From: Pseudomonas umsongensis
GTDB taxonomy: Bacteria; Pseudomonadota; Gammaproteobacteria; Pseudomonadales; Pseudomonadaceae
NCBI RefSeq assembly: GCF_002236105.1
Contig: NZ_NIWU01000005.1
Coordinates: 1 to 64,000, forward strand
Length of the DNA stretch: 64,000 nucleotides
Reading direction: 5' to 3'
The translations under genes were made by a program, and so were the position numbers. This document shows, in pieces, positions 15,499 to 23,915 of this stretch; positions within the stretch are counted from its first letter, which is position 1, and each line of letters begins with the position of its first letter. The notes under the pieces were generated by a model, which ran no database searches, was not told the DNA's origin, and saw nothing but the letters and a program-made list of their open reading frames with translations.

Positions 15499-16698
15499 AT
15501 GTCGAAGAAATCCCGCTCAAAAATCTGGTTCCTGGTCCACAGCTGGCTGGCACTGCCGATCTGGTTTTTCGTGCTGATCGTCTGTGTGACCGGCACGCTG
15601 GCGGTGGTCAGCCAGGAGATCGTCTGGCTGGCCAATCCGCAAATGCGTGCCAGCCAACCGGCGGATGACGCGCCACGGCTCAATTACGACCAGATCGTTG
15701 CCGCGATCAAGCAAGCCGAACCCGACATCATCGTCGACAGCATCAGCCGCCCCGACGAAGCACATTTCGCGCTGGACGTTCGCGTCAACTACCCCGATGG
15801 GCGTGAGTTGACGGTGTACGTCAACCCATACACCGGCGCCATCCAGGGCCCCGCCCCGCAATTCAACTTCCAGGCCTTCACCCGTGCCCTGCACGGCTGG
15901 TGGCTGGTGCCGTTCACCAACGGCTACAGTTGGGGCTGGTACTTGGTGTCGTTCCTCAGCCTGCCGATGCTGGCCTCCCTGGTGACAGGCCTGGTGGTGT
16001 ACAAGCGCTTCTGGAAAGGCTTTTTCCGGCCAACCCTGCGCATTCGCCAAGGCGCACGGATTTTCTGGGGAGATTTCCATCGCCTCAGCGGCATCTGGTC
16101 GATCTGGTTCATCGCGGTTATTTCCGTCACCAGCACCTGGTTCCTGATCGAAGCGTTCATGTTCGATAACCAGATTTCCATCTCCACCGCGCCGGTGGCG
16201 GCCGTGGTCCCGCGTGAAAGCGTGCCGCTCACCACCGATGGATCGCCCACGCCGATGATCAGCCTGGAGGCGGCGATCCGCGAGGCCAAGGCGCGCATCC
16301 CGGGGCTCGACGAGAGCTTTGTGAGTATGCCGGCCAACGCCTACAGCTACCTGTCGGTGGGCGGGCGCAGTTGGTATCCGCTGATGTTCCAGACAGCCGA
16401 CATCAATCCCTACACTGGCGAAGTCGCCGCCACGCGCCTGCTGTCGGACCGCTCGAGCCTGGAGTTCGTGACCGAATCCATGCGTCCGCTGCACACCGGT
16501 GATTTCGGCGGAATCTGGATCAAGCTGATCTGGTGCTTCTTCGGCCTGCTGTTGAGCATGATGGTGCTCAGCGGCCTGCTGATCTGGACCAAGCGCACCG
16601 CCCTGGCCACGGCCAACGCCCTCAAGCGCAGCAACAAACGACCACGCGACGAGGCTGCTACGGCGAGCAGCGCTGGAACCACGGAGATCAGCCAATGA
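15499..16698 (+). CDS. fpvG: FpvG, PepSY inner-membrane ferripyoverdine reductase
   Basis: A 399-residue PepSY-TM protein with four membrane helices (about residues 10-35, 145-170, 190-220 and 335-365). Conserved histidines lie at the helix boundaries: WFLVHSW, RALHGWW, FWGDFHRLSG and RPLHTGD, suitable for haem binding. In P. aeruginosa FpvG reduces iron in periplasmic ferripyoverdine so the metal is released. It starts an eight-gene cluster in the same order as fpvGHJK-fpvCDEF; its stop overlaps the fpvH start (ATGA). The PvdS-like box upstream fits iron control. Confidence 0.9.
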   Translation: MSKKSRSKIWFLVHSWLALPIWFFVLIVCVTGTLAVVSQEIVWLANPQMRASQPADDAPRLNYDQIVAAIKQAEPDIIVDSISRPDEAHFALDVRVNYPDGRELTVYVNPYTGAIQGPAPQFNFQAFTRALHGWWLVPFTNGYSWGWYLVSFLSLPMLASLVTGLVVYKRFWKGFFRPTLRIRQGARIFWGDFHRLSGIWSIWFIAVISVTSTWFLIEAFMFDNQISISTAPVAAVVPRESVPLTTDGSPTPMISLEAAIREAKARIPGLDESFVSMPANAYSYLSVGGRSWYPLMFQTADINPYTGEVAATRLLSDRSSLEFVTESMRPLHTGDFGGIWIKLIWCFFGLLLSMMVLSGLLIWTKRTALATANALKRSNKRPRDEAATASSAGTTEISQ

Positions 16699-17237
16699 GC
16701 CAGGTCCCCACGCACGCAACCCGTTCGACGCTGAGCCGCTTCTGGCACAAATGGCGTTTCCACATCAACGTTCTGCTGCTGCTGGTGCCGCTGGGTTTCA
16801 TGCCCAAGTACTTCGCCGATGCCGCGCTGTTTCGCGGTGATACGGGCCTGGGCGAGCGGGAAATCGGCGAAGTCCAGGTCGGCCCCTGGAGCCTGCGCCT
16901 GGCCGAACTTCGTAATGAAGCACCACGGCCCGATGGCCCGGCCGGCTACATGAAGAGCTTCAACGCCGCGCTATGCGACAGCTGTCGCGAGCAGGTCAAG
17001 GCGACTTACCTGCGCATCGGCAAGCCCCGCAGCCTGCGCGCCGCCGGAGTGATTTTCTTCGGCACGCCCTACCGTATGGGCGCCATGCTGCCGGTCCCGG
17101 CAAAAACCAAGGCCGACGCCGAACTGTGGATCACCATGGAAGGCTGGGACGGCTCCATGCATCAGGCATCCATTCCTCTGAGCCAGGCCTCCCCCGCCAC
17201 CCTCGCCTGGCTGTCCACCCAAGGAGGCAAACCATGA
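16695..17237 (+). CDS. fpvH: FpvH, ferripyoverdine reduction accessory protein
   Basis: A 180-residue protein with one N-terminal membrane anchor (INVLLLLVPLGFMPKYFADA, about residues 25-45) and a periplasmic domain containing a CxxC pair in CDSCREQVKATYLRIGKP. Identity is assigned by position after fpvG and by the matching architecture; in P. aeruginosa FpvH works with FpvG, FpvJ and FpvK in iron release from pyoverdine. ATG 16695 overlaps the fpvG stop in ATGA. The CxxC could bind metal or cycle redox; this is inference. Confidence 0.85.
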   Translation: MSQVPTHATRSTLSRFWHKWRFHINVLLLLVPLGFMPKYFADAALFRGDTGLGEREIGEVQVGPWSLRLAELRNEAPRPDGPAGYMKSFNAALCDSCREQVKATYLRIGKPRSLRAAGVIFFGTPYRMGAMLPVPAKTKADAELWITMEGWDGSMHQASIPLSQASPATLAWLSTQGGKP

Positions 17238-17563
17238 TCAACCTCATCCGCCCTATGAGCGCCGCGTTGCTGGTACTTAGTGCCGGCTTCAGCGCCAGCG
17301 CCCTGGCGCACAACCCGATGTGCGAGTGCAAGGCCATCGACGCCGAGCAGATCAAGTGCACCGGCGGTTTTTCCGACGGCAGCGGTGCACCTGGCGTGAC
17401 CCTGGACGTGATCGGCTACGACGAAACCATTTTGGTGCCGGGCAAGCTCGGGGCCGACTCGACCTTGACCTTCAAGAAGCCCGGTGCCGAGTTCTATGTG
17501 CTGTTCGACGCAGGCCCCGGCCACGTAGTCGAGATCGACCAGGCGGACATCGAAAGCCCATGA
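17234..17563 (+). CDS. fpvJ: FpvJ, small periplasmic protein of the Fpv complex
   Basis: A 109-residue protein with a cleavable signal peptide ending ASALA before HNPMCECKA. The mature part has three cysteines (MCECKAID and IKCTGG) and is rich in beta strand-forming residues. Position and size match FpvJ. AAGGAGG precedes ATG 17234, which overlaps the fpvH stop by ATGA. FpvJ interacts with the FpvG reductase and the periplasmic binding proteins in P. aeruginosa. Confidence 0.82.
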   Translation: MINLIRPMSAALLVLSAGFSASALAHNPMCECKAIDAEQIKCTGGFSDGSGAPGVTLDVIGYDETILVPGKLGADSTLTFKKPGAEFYVLFDAGPGHVVEIDQADIESP

Positions 17564-18132
17564 GTACGCCAACCACGCACATCGTCCGCCCGGCCGGCGC
17601 CGGCCATGAAACCCTCTATGTATTGCTGTTGTGCCTGATGATCCTGGCGGTGGCAGGTTCAGTAGTCGCCTGGCGCGGCGAGTCGCCGCAAGTGAGCAGC
17701 GTCAACAGTCATCAACTGGATGCCCGCCGCGATCTGAGCGCTTCCGAACAAGGCATCTACGCCGATTTACGCGTGACTCTGGATGAGATTCACCTGCTGC
17801 GCCAGGAACAACACAGCTTGCCGACACCTGAAAGCCTCGCCGATGAAGGATTTGCCCCCTTTGCCCGGGACGCCAGCTCGGTCAGTCGTGGTGGCCATGC
17901 CTGGCAATTGCTCGAGGCCGGGGCGTACTTCGGGCAGAGCCAGAGCGTCGACATGGCGGGCTCGTTCCTGATGCGCCTGAGTGCGAACGACGACGCCCCG
18001 AACATCTGGCTCAACCGCGCCGCCGACCTCAAGGCCCCTGTCGACCTCAGCGATGCCACGCTTGAAGGCGCCGGCTGGCAACAGGTCGTCGCGCAATTCG
18101 ATGCCGGCGTGACCCGCCAGCACCGGCACTGA
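17560..18132 (+). CDS. fpvK: FpvK, inner-membrane protein of the Fpv complex
   Basis: A 190-residue protein with one membrane helix at about residues 20-42 (LYVLLLCLMILAVAGSVVAW) and a hydrophilic periplasmic part containing LRVTLDEIHLLRQEQHSLPTPESLADEG. This arrangement and the position match FpvK. ATG 17560 overlaps the fpvJ stop (ATGA), so fpvGHJK are translationally coupled. A 35-base gap follows before fpvC. Confidence 0.82.
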   Translation: MSTPTTHIVRPAGAGHETLYVLLLCLMILAVAGSVVAWRGESPQVSSVNSHQLDARRDLSASEQGIYADLRVTLDEIHLLRQEQHSLPTPESLADEGFAPFARDASSVSRGGHAWQLLEAGAYFGQSQSVDMAGSFLMRLSANDDAPNIWLNRAADLKAPVDLSDATLEGAGWQQVVAQFDAGVTRQHRH

Positions 18133-18167
18133 ACCTTCGCCTTCATCCGAGAGAAGACCGCTTTCCC

Positions 18168-19094
18168 ATGCCTATTTCATCGCTACGTTCTTTCCTGCGC
18201 CTGTCACTGATCGGCCTGCTGGCCTGCCTGTTGACACCCCTGGCCAGCGCCGATGAGGCCAAGCGCCTGCGCATCGGCATCACCCTGCACCCGTATTACA
18301 GCTATGTGGCCAACATTGTCGGCGACAAGGCCGAGGTGGTGCCGCTGATTCCCGCCGGCTTCAATCCCCATGCCTACGAACCACGGGCCGAGGATATCAA
18401 GCGTATCAGCGGGTTCGACGTGATCGTGCTCAACGGCGTCGGCCATGACGACTTCGCCGACCGTATGATCGCTGCCAGTGAAACGCCGAACGTGCCGGTG
18501 ATCGAGGCCAACGAAAACGTGCCGTTGCTGGCTGCCACCGGCGTCGCCGCGCGTGGCGCGGGCAAAGTGGTCAACCCGCATACCTTCCTGTCGATCAGCG
18601 CCTCGATTGCCCAGGTCAACAATATCGCCCGTGAACTGGGAAAACTCGACCCGGCCAACGCCAGGACCTACACCGAGAACGCCCGCGCCTACGGCAAGCG
18701 CCTGCGCAAGATGCGCGCCGACGCCCTCGCCAAATTGACCGCGGCGCCGAACGCCGAGTTGCGCGTGGCCACGGTTCACGCCGCCTACGATTACCTGCTG
18801 CGCGAATTCGGCCTGGAAGTGACTGCGGTGGTCGAGCCGGCCCACGGCATCGAACCCAGCCCAAGCCAGCTGAAAAAGACCATCGACCAACTGCGTGAGC
18901 TGGACGTTAAAGTGATCTTTTCGGAGATGGATTTCCCCTCCACCTATGTCGACACCATCCAGCGCGAATCCGGGGTGAAGCTGTATCCGCTGTCGCATAT
19001 CTCCTACGGCGAATACACCGCCGACAAGTACGAAAAGGAAATGACTGGCAACCTCAACACCGTGGTGCGGGCGATTCAGGAGTCCGGGGCATGA
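18168..19094 (+). CDS. fpvC: FpvC, periplasmic metal/ferripyoverdine-binding protein
   Basis: A 308-residue cluster A-I (ZnuA/TroA-type) solute-binding protein with signal peptide ending LASADEAKR. Metal-ligand motifs typical of the family are present: the early ITLHPYYSYVANIV, then PAGFNPHAYEPRAEDIKRI, HAAYDYLLREFGL, and FSEMDFPSTYVDTI. In P. aeruginosa FpvC binds iron released from pyoverdine and passes it to the FpvDE transporter. The stop overlaps the fpvD start in ATGA. Confidence 0.88.
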   Translation: MPISSLRSFLRLSLIGLLACLLTPLASADEAKRLRIGITLHPYYSYVANIVGDKAEVVPLIPAGFNPHAYEPRAEDIKRISGFDVIVLNGVGHDDFADRMIAASETPNVPVIEANENVPLLAATGVAARGAGKVVNPHTFLSISASIAQVNNIARELGKLDPANARTYTENARAYGKRLRKMRADALAKLTAAPNAELRVATVHAAYDYLLREFGLEVTAVVEPAHGIEPSPSQLKKTIDQLRELDVKVIFSEMDFPSTYVDTIQRESGVKLYPLSHISYGEYTADKYEKEMTGNLNTVVRAIQESGA

Positions 19095-19936
19095 CATCAA
19101 AAGCAACCATCCCGGGCGATGCACAATCCCCTGTGGGAGCGAGCCTGCTCGCGAAGGCGTCCAGCCAGGCGATATCATCATTGAATGACACAGCGCAATC
19201 TCGAGCAGACTCACGCCTGCAGGTTTCGGGTCCGACCCTGGATTTCGCCGACATCAGCCTGACCCTCGGTCGCACGACCATCCTCGACCACGTCACGTTT
19301 CAAGTGAGGCCCGGTAGTGTGCATGCGCTGGTAGGCCCCAACGGCGGCGGTAAAAGTTCGTTGATCAAGACCCTGCTCGGACAGATGCCGCACCAGGGCC
19401 GCTTGAGCCTGCAATGGCCAGGCGAGCCGGGAACGATCGGCTACGTGCCCCAGGCGCTGGAATTCGATCGCGGCCTGCCAATGACCGTTGACGATTTCAT
19501 GGCCGCGATGTGCCAGCGACGCCCGGCGTTCCTTGGCTTGAGCAAGCACTACGCGAAGGCGATTGGCGACGCGCTGGAGCGGGTCGGCATGCAGGACAAG
19601 CGCAAGCGCCGCATGGGCGCGCTGTCGGGAGGCGAGCGTCAGCGGGTGTTGTTGGCGCAAGGACTGATTCCGGCGCCGCAACTGCTGGTGCTCGACGAAC
19701 CGATGTCGGCCCTTGATGAAGCCGGCATCCGCGTGTTCGAACGCTTGCTGGACGATTGGCGTGCGGCGGGCATCACCGTGCTGTGGATCGAGCACGACCT
19801 GGAAGCGGTCGGACGCCTGGCCGATCACGTCACCGGGCTGAATCGCCGCGTGCTGTTCGACGCCACGCCACGACAAGCGCTGACCCCCGATCGCCTGCTC
19901 TCCTTGTTTTCGACCCATCCACGGAGCGCTGCCTGA
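19091..19936 (+). CDS. fpvD: FpvD, ABC transporter ATPase with REP-encoded N-terminal insert
   Basis: A 281-residue ATPase. Walker A is GPNGGGKSS, the Q-loop region GYVPQALEF, the signature LSGGERQRVLLAQGL, Walker B LLVLDEPMSALDE, and the switch His lies in WIEHDLEAV. It pairs with permease FpvE for iron import. The ATG overlaps the fpvC stop (ATGA). Residues about 13-30 are encoded by a REP element (product SPVGASLLAKASSQA), so this protein is roughly 40 residues longer at its N-terminus than the ATPase core needs. An internal TTG start at about 19181 would bypass the insert. Confidence 0.88.
   Translation: MTSKATIPGDAQSPVGASLLAKASSQAISSLNDTAQSRADSRLQVSGPTLDFADISLTLGRTTILDHVTFQVRPGSVHALVGPNGGGKSSLIKTLLGQMPHQGRLSLQWPGEPGTIGYVPQALEFDRGLPMTVDDFMAAMCQRRPAFLGLSKHYAKAIGDALERVGMQDKRKRRMGALSGGERQRVLLAQGLIPAPQLLVLDEPMSALDEAGIRVFERLLDDWRAAGITVLWIEHDLEAVGRLADHVTGLNRRVLFDATPRQALTPDRLLSLFSTHPRSAA
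19128..19160. repeat. single REP palindrome inside the fpvD reading frame
   Basis: CTGTGGGAGCGAGCCTGCTC and the following GCGAAGGCG match the Pseudomonas REP consensus used in intergenic doublets here (for example at 51363). The core CGAGC-CT-GCTCG forms a hairpin. The element keeps the frame open, adding a GASLLAKAS peptide. Confidence 0.85.
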
Positions 19937-20835
19937 TGAGTTACGAAGCCTTTCGATTGATGGTCCAGGGGTGGGCCTCGTCGGGTTATCTGCCTGAGGC
20001 GCTGGCCTATGGATTTGTCGTCAACGCCTTGCTCGCCGGCCTGTTGATCGGCCCGGTGCTGGGCGGTCTGGGCACCCTGGTGGTGGTCAAGCGCTTCGCG
20101 TTTTTCTCCGAAGCGGTGGGCCACGCGGCACTGACCGGCGTGGCCATCGGCATCCTCCTGGGCGAACCCTACACCGGGCCATACGGCAGCTTGTTCGGCT
20201 ACTGCCTGCTGTTCGGCATCTTGCTCAACTACCTGCGCAACCGCACGGGCCTGGCGCCGGATACGTTGATCGGTGTGTTTCTGTCCGTGTCGTTGGCGTT
20301 GGGTGCCAGTCTGCTGCTGATCCTGGCGGGCAAAATCAACGTGCACATCCTCGAGAACGTACTGTTCGGATCGGTGCTGACGGTCAACGGCAATGACCTG
20401 CTGGTGCTGGCCATCGTCGGTTCGCTGGTCATGGCCCTGGCCTTGCCACTGTACAACCGCATCATGCTCGCCAGCTTCAACCCGCAATTGGCGGCAGTGC
20501 GCGGGGTGGCGGTGAAGTCCCTGGATTATCTGTTCGTAATTCTGGTAACGCTGATCACTGTCGCCGCCGTGAAAGTCATCGGCGCCATCCTCGTTGGTGC
20601 GTTACTGGTGATACCGGCCGCGGCGGCGCGCCTGCTCAGCCAGTCACTGAAGGGCTTCTTCTGGTGCTCGGTGCTGATCGCCACAGTGAGCACGCTGTGC
20701 GGGATTCTCGCGCCGATTGTCTTTGACCTGCCGATCCCGTCCGGTGCCGCGATCATCCTGGTGGCCGGTATCGCCTTTGCCCTGGCCGCCATCGCGCGCG
20801 GCGTCGTCCCCAGCCTCAAAGGGAACCTTGGATAA
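19936..20835 (+). CDS. fpvE: FpvE, ABC transporter inner-membrane permease
   Basis: A 299-residue ABC-3 (ZnuB-type) permease with eight or nine hydrophobic segments. Family features include FVVNALLAGLLIGPVLGGLGTLVVVKR near the N-terminus, SEAVGHAALTGVAIG, and VKVIGAILVGALLVIPAAAARLL near the C-terminus. Start ATG 19936 overlaps the fpvD stop in TGATG; the stop is immediately followed by the fpvF ATG. Together with FpvD it forms the transporter proposed to import iron released from pyoverdine. Confidence 0.9.
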   Translation: MSYEAFRLMVQGWASSGYLPEALAYGFVVNALLAGLLIGPVLGGLGTLVVVKRFAFFSEAVGHAALTGVAIGILLGEPYTGPYGSLFGYCLLFGILLNYLRNRTGLAPDTLIGVFLSVSLALGASLLLILAGKINVHILENVLFGSVLTVNGNDLLVLAIVGSLVMALALPLYNRIMLASFNPQLAAVRGVAVKSLDYLFVILVTLITVAAVKVIGAILVGALLVIPAAAARLLSQSLKGFFWCSVLIATVSTLCGILAPIVFDLPIPSGAAIILVAGIAFALAAIARGVVPSLKGNLG

Positions 20836-21738
20836 ATGTCATTTTCTCTGCGACAACTGACCCTGGCGCTCGCCCTGTGCGGGCTGGCCACAACCGCCAT
20901 CGGCGCTGACAGCAGCAAACCTTTGCGGGTGCTGGCTTCATTGCCGATCACCTACGGCCTGGGCGAAGTGCTGCTCAGAGGCACCGATGTCAGCCTTGAG
21001 CGCGCGGCGCCAGCCAACCTGCCTGGCAGCCGCCAGACCGCCTACTTCACCGGACGTGGCGCTCCGGCGCTGGCCAAGCTGGCGACCGGCGCCGATGCGG
21101 TGATCGGCTTGCGCTCGCTGTGGCCGGACGATCCGCTGTACCCGATTTCCCGGCGCAGCAACATCCGCATCATCGAAGTCGACGCCGCGCGTCCAGTGGA
21201 TGGCGCCCTGCCCGGCATTGCCGTGCAGCCGGGCAGCAAGGTCGATGGCTTGAACAGTCAGCCGTGGCTGGCCAGCAACAACATGGGACGCATGGCCGAC
21301 GTGATGGCGGCGGACCTGGTGCGCCTGGCCCCCAAGGCCAAACCTGCGATCGAGGCGAACCTGGCGACGCTGAAACAGCGGTTGCTCAAACTCAGCGCCG
21401 ACAGCGAAGCGCGCCTTGCTGCCACGGACAACCTCAGCGTGATGAGCCTCAGCGATCACCTTGGCTACCTGATCGGCGGACTCAATCTGGAGTTGGTTGG
21501 GCTCGATGCACGGCCGGATGCCGAATGGACGCCAGAGGCGCTGAAGGTATTGGAGGCGACGCTCAAGGACAATGATGTGGCGGTGGTGTTGCATCATCGG
21601 CAGCCCTCAGACGCGGTGAAAGCGGCGATTACGGAGGCCGGGAGTCGGTTGGTAGTGTTGAGTGTCGACGCCGCTGATCCGGTGGCGGAACTGGAAGGAA
21701 ATGTGGATCTGCTGATCAAGGGGTTGAGCGGTGCATAG
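20836..21738 (+). CDS. fpvF: FpvF, second periplasmic binding protein of the Fpv system
   Basis: A 300-residue ZnuA-type solute-binding protein with a signal peptide ending TTAIGADSSK. It shares the fold of FpvC but is only distantly related, with motifs VLASLPITYGLGEVLLRGTD, RQTAYFTGRGAPALAKL, IGLRSLWPDDPLYPISRRSN and MSLSDHLGYLIGGLNLELVG. In P. aeruginosa FpvF binds ferripyoverdine in the periplasm and works with FpvC. It ends the operon; a tandem REP array and a terminator follow. Confidence 0.87.
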   Translation: MSFSLRQLTLALALCGLATTAIGADSSKPLRVLASLPITYGLGEVLLRGTDVSLERAAPANLPGSRQTAYFTGRGAPALAKLATGADAVIGLRSLWPDDPLYPISRRSNIRIIEVDAARPVDGALPGIAVQPGSKVDGLNSQPWLASNNMGRMADVMAADLVRLAPKAKPAIEANLATLKQRLLKLSADSEARLAATDNLSVMSLSDHLGYLIGGLNLELVGLDARPDAEWTPEALKVLEATLKDNDVAVVLHHRQPSDAVKAAITEAGSRLVVLSVDAADPVAELEGNVDLLIKGLSGA

Positions 21739-21774
21739 CACCAGATACACCGCTTTATCGTTCTTCCCGGAGGA

Positions 21775-22075
21775 GCCAGGCTTGCCGGTGAAGAACGATA
21801 ACGCGGTATGACAGATAATCCGCAGTGTCTGGTTCGCGGGCAAGCCTCGCTCCTACGGGCGGAGAACGATAACTCAGTGTGACAGCTACGCCGCAGCGCC
21901 TGGTTCGCGGGCAAGCCTCGCGCCTACAGGCGGAGAACGATAACGCGGTGTGACAGCTACGCCGCAGCGCCTGGTTCGCGGGCAAGCCTCGCGCCTACAG
22001 GCGGAGAACGATAACGCGGTGTGACAGCTACACCGCAGTGTCTGGTTCTCGGGGCCTCATCGCTCGCTCCTACAG
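21775..22075. repeat. 71-bp tandem array of REP units (about four copies)
   Basis: The marker TGGTTCGCGG recurs at 21830, 21901 and 21972 and as TGGTTCTCGG at 22043, exactly 71 bp apart each time. Each unit contains GCGGGCAAGCCTCGCGCCTAC, a spacer GGCGGAGAACGATAACGCGG and TGTGACAGCTAC. A partial unit precedes the first. No gene is present between fpvF and the mbtH-like gene (21739-22133) apart from this array and the terminator. Confidence 0.93.
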
Positions 22076-22079
22076 AATG

Positions 22080-22118
22080 AAAAAGCCCGCTGACCAGACC
22101 GGCTCAGCGGGCTTTTTG
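22080..22118. terminator. bidirectional rho-independent terminator
   Basis: AAAAAGCCCGCTGA... pairs with ...TCAGCGGGCTTTTTG: an 8-10 bp GC-rich stem flanked by A5 and T5 tracts. It sits between fpvF (plus) and the mbtH-like gene (minus) and can end both. Confidence 0.92.
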
Positions 22119-22133
22119 TTTGCAGGCGTTGAC

Positions 22134-22361
22134 TCAGTGCGCCACAGCCACCTGCTCATCCATCTTCTGGCGCAGACTCAGCGGACGCATATCGGTCCAA
22201 GTCTCTTCAATATAGGCCAGGCATTCTTTTTTCAGCCCGCTTTTGCCCACGGTACGCCAGCCCTCGGGCACGGCTTTGTAGTCGGGCCAGATCGAGTATT
22301 GCTCTTCATGGTTGACCACGACCTGAAAGAGGATGTCCTCGCGGTCGAATACTGACGTCAT
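22134..22361 (-). CDS. MbtH-like protein of the pyoverdine cluster
   Basis: A 75-residue MbtH protein with the full signature: NHEEQYSIWPDYKAVPEGW, then GKSGLKKECLAYIEETWTDM and RPLSLR, including the three invariant tryptophans. MbtH proteins bind adenylation domains of NRPSs and help them fold and work; here the partner should be PvdL and other pyoverdine synthetases. It is transcribed from its own PvdS-type box at 22422-22445, which overlaps the stop codon of pvdH. Homologue position: P. aeruginosa PA2412. Confidence 0.93.
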   Translation of the reverse strand: MTSVFDREDILFQVVVNHEEQYSIWPDYKAVPEGWRTVGKSGLKKECLAYIEETWTDMRPLSLRQKMDEQVAVAH

Positions 22362-22421
22362 GCTGTCTCTCCATCGCTGCAGGGTCGGCTGTACGCTGTG
22401 TGCAGCCGCTATATGGAAGGA

Positions 22422-22445
22422 ACGTTCCAGGGCTCTGGAAATTTA
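22422..22445 (-). promoter_or_regulatory. PvdS iron-starvation box for mbtH-like gene
   Basis: On the minus strand TAAAT (22441-22445), exactly 16 bases, then CGT (22422-22424). This is a perfect TAAAT-N16-CGT. It lies 61 bp upstream of the mbtH-like start and its -35 element shares the TAA with the pvdH stop codon. Confidence 0.85.
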
Positions 22446-23855
22446 GAGACTGGCGGTGGCAGCGGCCAATGCCCTGCCGAAAATCTCGGCCACTCGATCA
22501 ATTTCCGAGGCGGTGATCACCAGCGGTGGCAGAAAGCGAACCACGGCACCCAGGCGGCCGCCCAGTTCAAGGATCAAGCCGCGCTTGAGGCATTCACGCT
22601 GCACCAACGGCGCCAGTCGCGCAAACGCCGGAGGATGACCCAGGGCATCCGTCACTCCGGTCGGATCGACCAGCTCCACACCGAGCATCAGGCCTCGACC
22701 TCGAATATCACCCAGCTGCGGGAAGTCACGCTGAAGGATGCGCAGGTGCTCGTTCAGGCGTTTGCCCATGGCGGCGGCATGTTCGCAAACCTTGTGTTCG
22801 ACCAGGTAACGCATCACGGCGGAACCGGCGGCCATCGCCATCTGATTGCCGCGGAAAGTCCCGGCATGCGCGCCCGGCAGCCAGGTGTCGAGCCAGTCGC
22901 GATAGACCACCACGGCTAATGGCAAGCTGCCGCCGATTGCCTTGGACATGACTACCACGTCCGGAATGATCCCGGCGTGCTCGAAAGCGAACATCTTGCC
23001 GGTACGGGCAAAGCCGCTCTGAATCTCGTCGACGATCAACGCCACGCCGGCTTTTTCGGTAATCCGGCGCAAGCCGCGCAACCAGTCGAGATCGGCCGGG
23101 ATGACCCCACCCTCCCCCTGCACCACCTCGACGATCACGGCTGCTGGCAACTGCACGCCGCCCTCAGGATCGTTCAACAGGTTTTCCAGATAGTGGAGGT
23201 TGGCCTTCACCCCCTGAGCGCCACCCAGGCCAAACGGGCAACGGTAATCGTAAGGGTACGGCATGAACTGCACGCCGCTACTAAGCAACGCACCCAGGGG
23301 CTTCTTCGGCCCAAGGCTGCCCATCAGGCTCAACGCGCCCTGGCTCATGCCGTGGTAACCGCCCTGGAATGACAGCACGGTGCTGCGGCCGGTGGCCGTA
23401 CGCACCAGTTTCAGCGCGGCTTCCACCGCATCGGTGCCGGTGGGACCGCAAAACTGGATCTTCGCTTGTGCAGCCAAGGCTTTTGGTAACAAGCCGAACA
23501 GGTCCTGGACGAATTGATCCTTAACCGGCGTGGTCAGGTCCAGGGTGTGCAGCGGCAGTTCGTCGGCCAGCACGCGCTGGATCGCTTCGATCACCACCGG
23601 GTGGTTGTGCCCCAGGGCCAGCGTCCCGGCGCCGGCCAGGCAATCGATGAACGTGCGACCCTCAACATCTTCGACATACAGGCCCTTGGCGCGCTTGAGT
23701 GCCAGGGGAATACGGCGCGGATAGCTGCGGGCGTTGGACTCCTGCTGGCTTTGACGCGCCAGCAACGGCGATTCGTTGAACTGATAAAGCGTGTCGGCCG
23801 GCACCGGAGTGAACCGGGCCGACTGGTCTTGCACAAGCCTGGTAGCGACGGACAT
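22443..23855 (-). CDS. pvdH: PvdH, diaminobutyrate--2-oxoglutarate aminotransferase
   Basis: A 470-residue class III PLP aminotransferase. Seen: IDCLAGAGTLALGHNHPVV, the PLP-binding GPTGTDAVEAALKL and SFQGGYHGMSQGALS, the Asp of VALIVDEIQSGFARTG, the PLP lysine in VVMSKAIGGSLPLAV, and THxGNQ-like GTFRGNQMAMAAG. It converts aspartate semialdehyde to L-2,4-diaminobutyrate, the building block used by the last module of PvdL. The ATG 23855 (MSVATRLVQ) is preferred over an upstream in-frame start that would lie downstream of or within the PvdS box. Perfect PvdS box 37 bp upstream. Confidence 0.93.
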   Translation of the reverse strand: MSVATRLVQDQSARFTPVPADTLYQFNESPLLARQSQQESNARSYPRRIPLALKRAKGLYVEDVEGRTFIDCLAGAGTLALGHNHPVVIEAIQRVLADELPLHTLDLTTPVKDQFVQDLFGLLPKALAAQAKIQFCGPTGTDAVEAALKLVRTATGRSTVLSFQGGYHGMSQGALSLMGSLGPKKPLGALLSSGVQFMPYPYDYRCPFGLGGAQGVKANLHYLENLLNDPEGGVQLPAAVIVEVVQGEGGVIPADLDWLRGLRRITEKAGVALIVDEIQSGFARTGKMFAFEHAGIIPDVVVMSKAIGGSLPLAVVVYRDWLDTWLPGAHAGTFRGNQMAMAAGSAVMRYLVEHKVCEHAAAMGKRLNEHLRILQRDFPQLGDIRGRGLMLGVELVDPTGVTDALGHPPAFARLAPLVQRECLKRGLILELGGRLGAVVRFLPPLVITASEIDRVAEIFGRALAAATASL

Positions 23856-23891
23856 CTCTCGACCCCTCAATAAGGTTTTCCTGTTCTGGAA

Positions 23892-23915
23892 ACGCACCGG
23901 GAGCCCGAGGATTTA
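23892..23915 (-). promoter_or_regulatory. PvdS iron-starvation box for pvdH
   Basis: Minus strand TAAAT (23911-23915), 16 bases, CGT (23892-23894), preceded by C and followed by CC as in the extended CTAAATCC consensus. It straddles the stop codon of the upstream GNAT gene. Confidence 0.9.
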
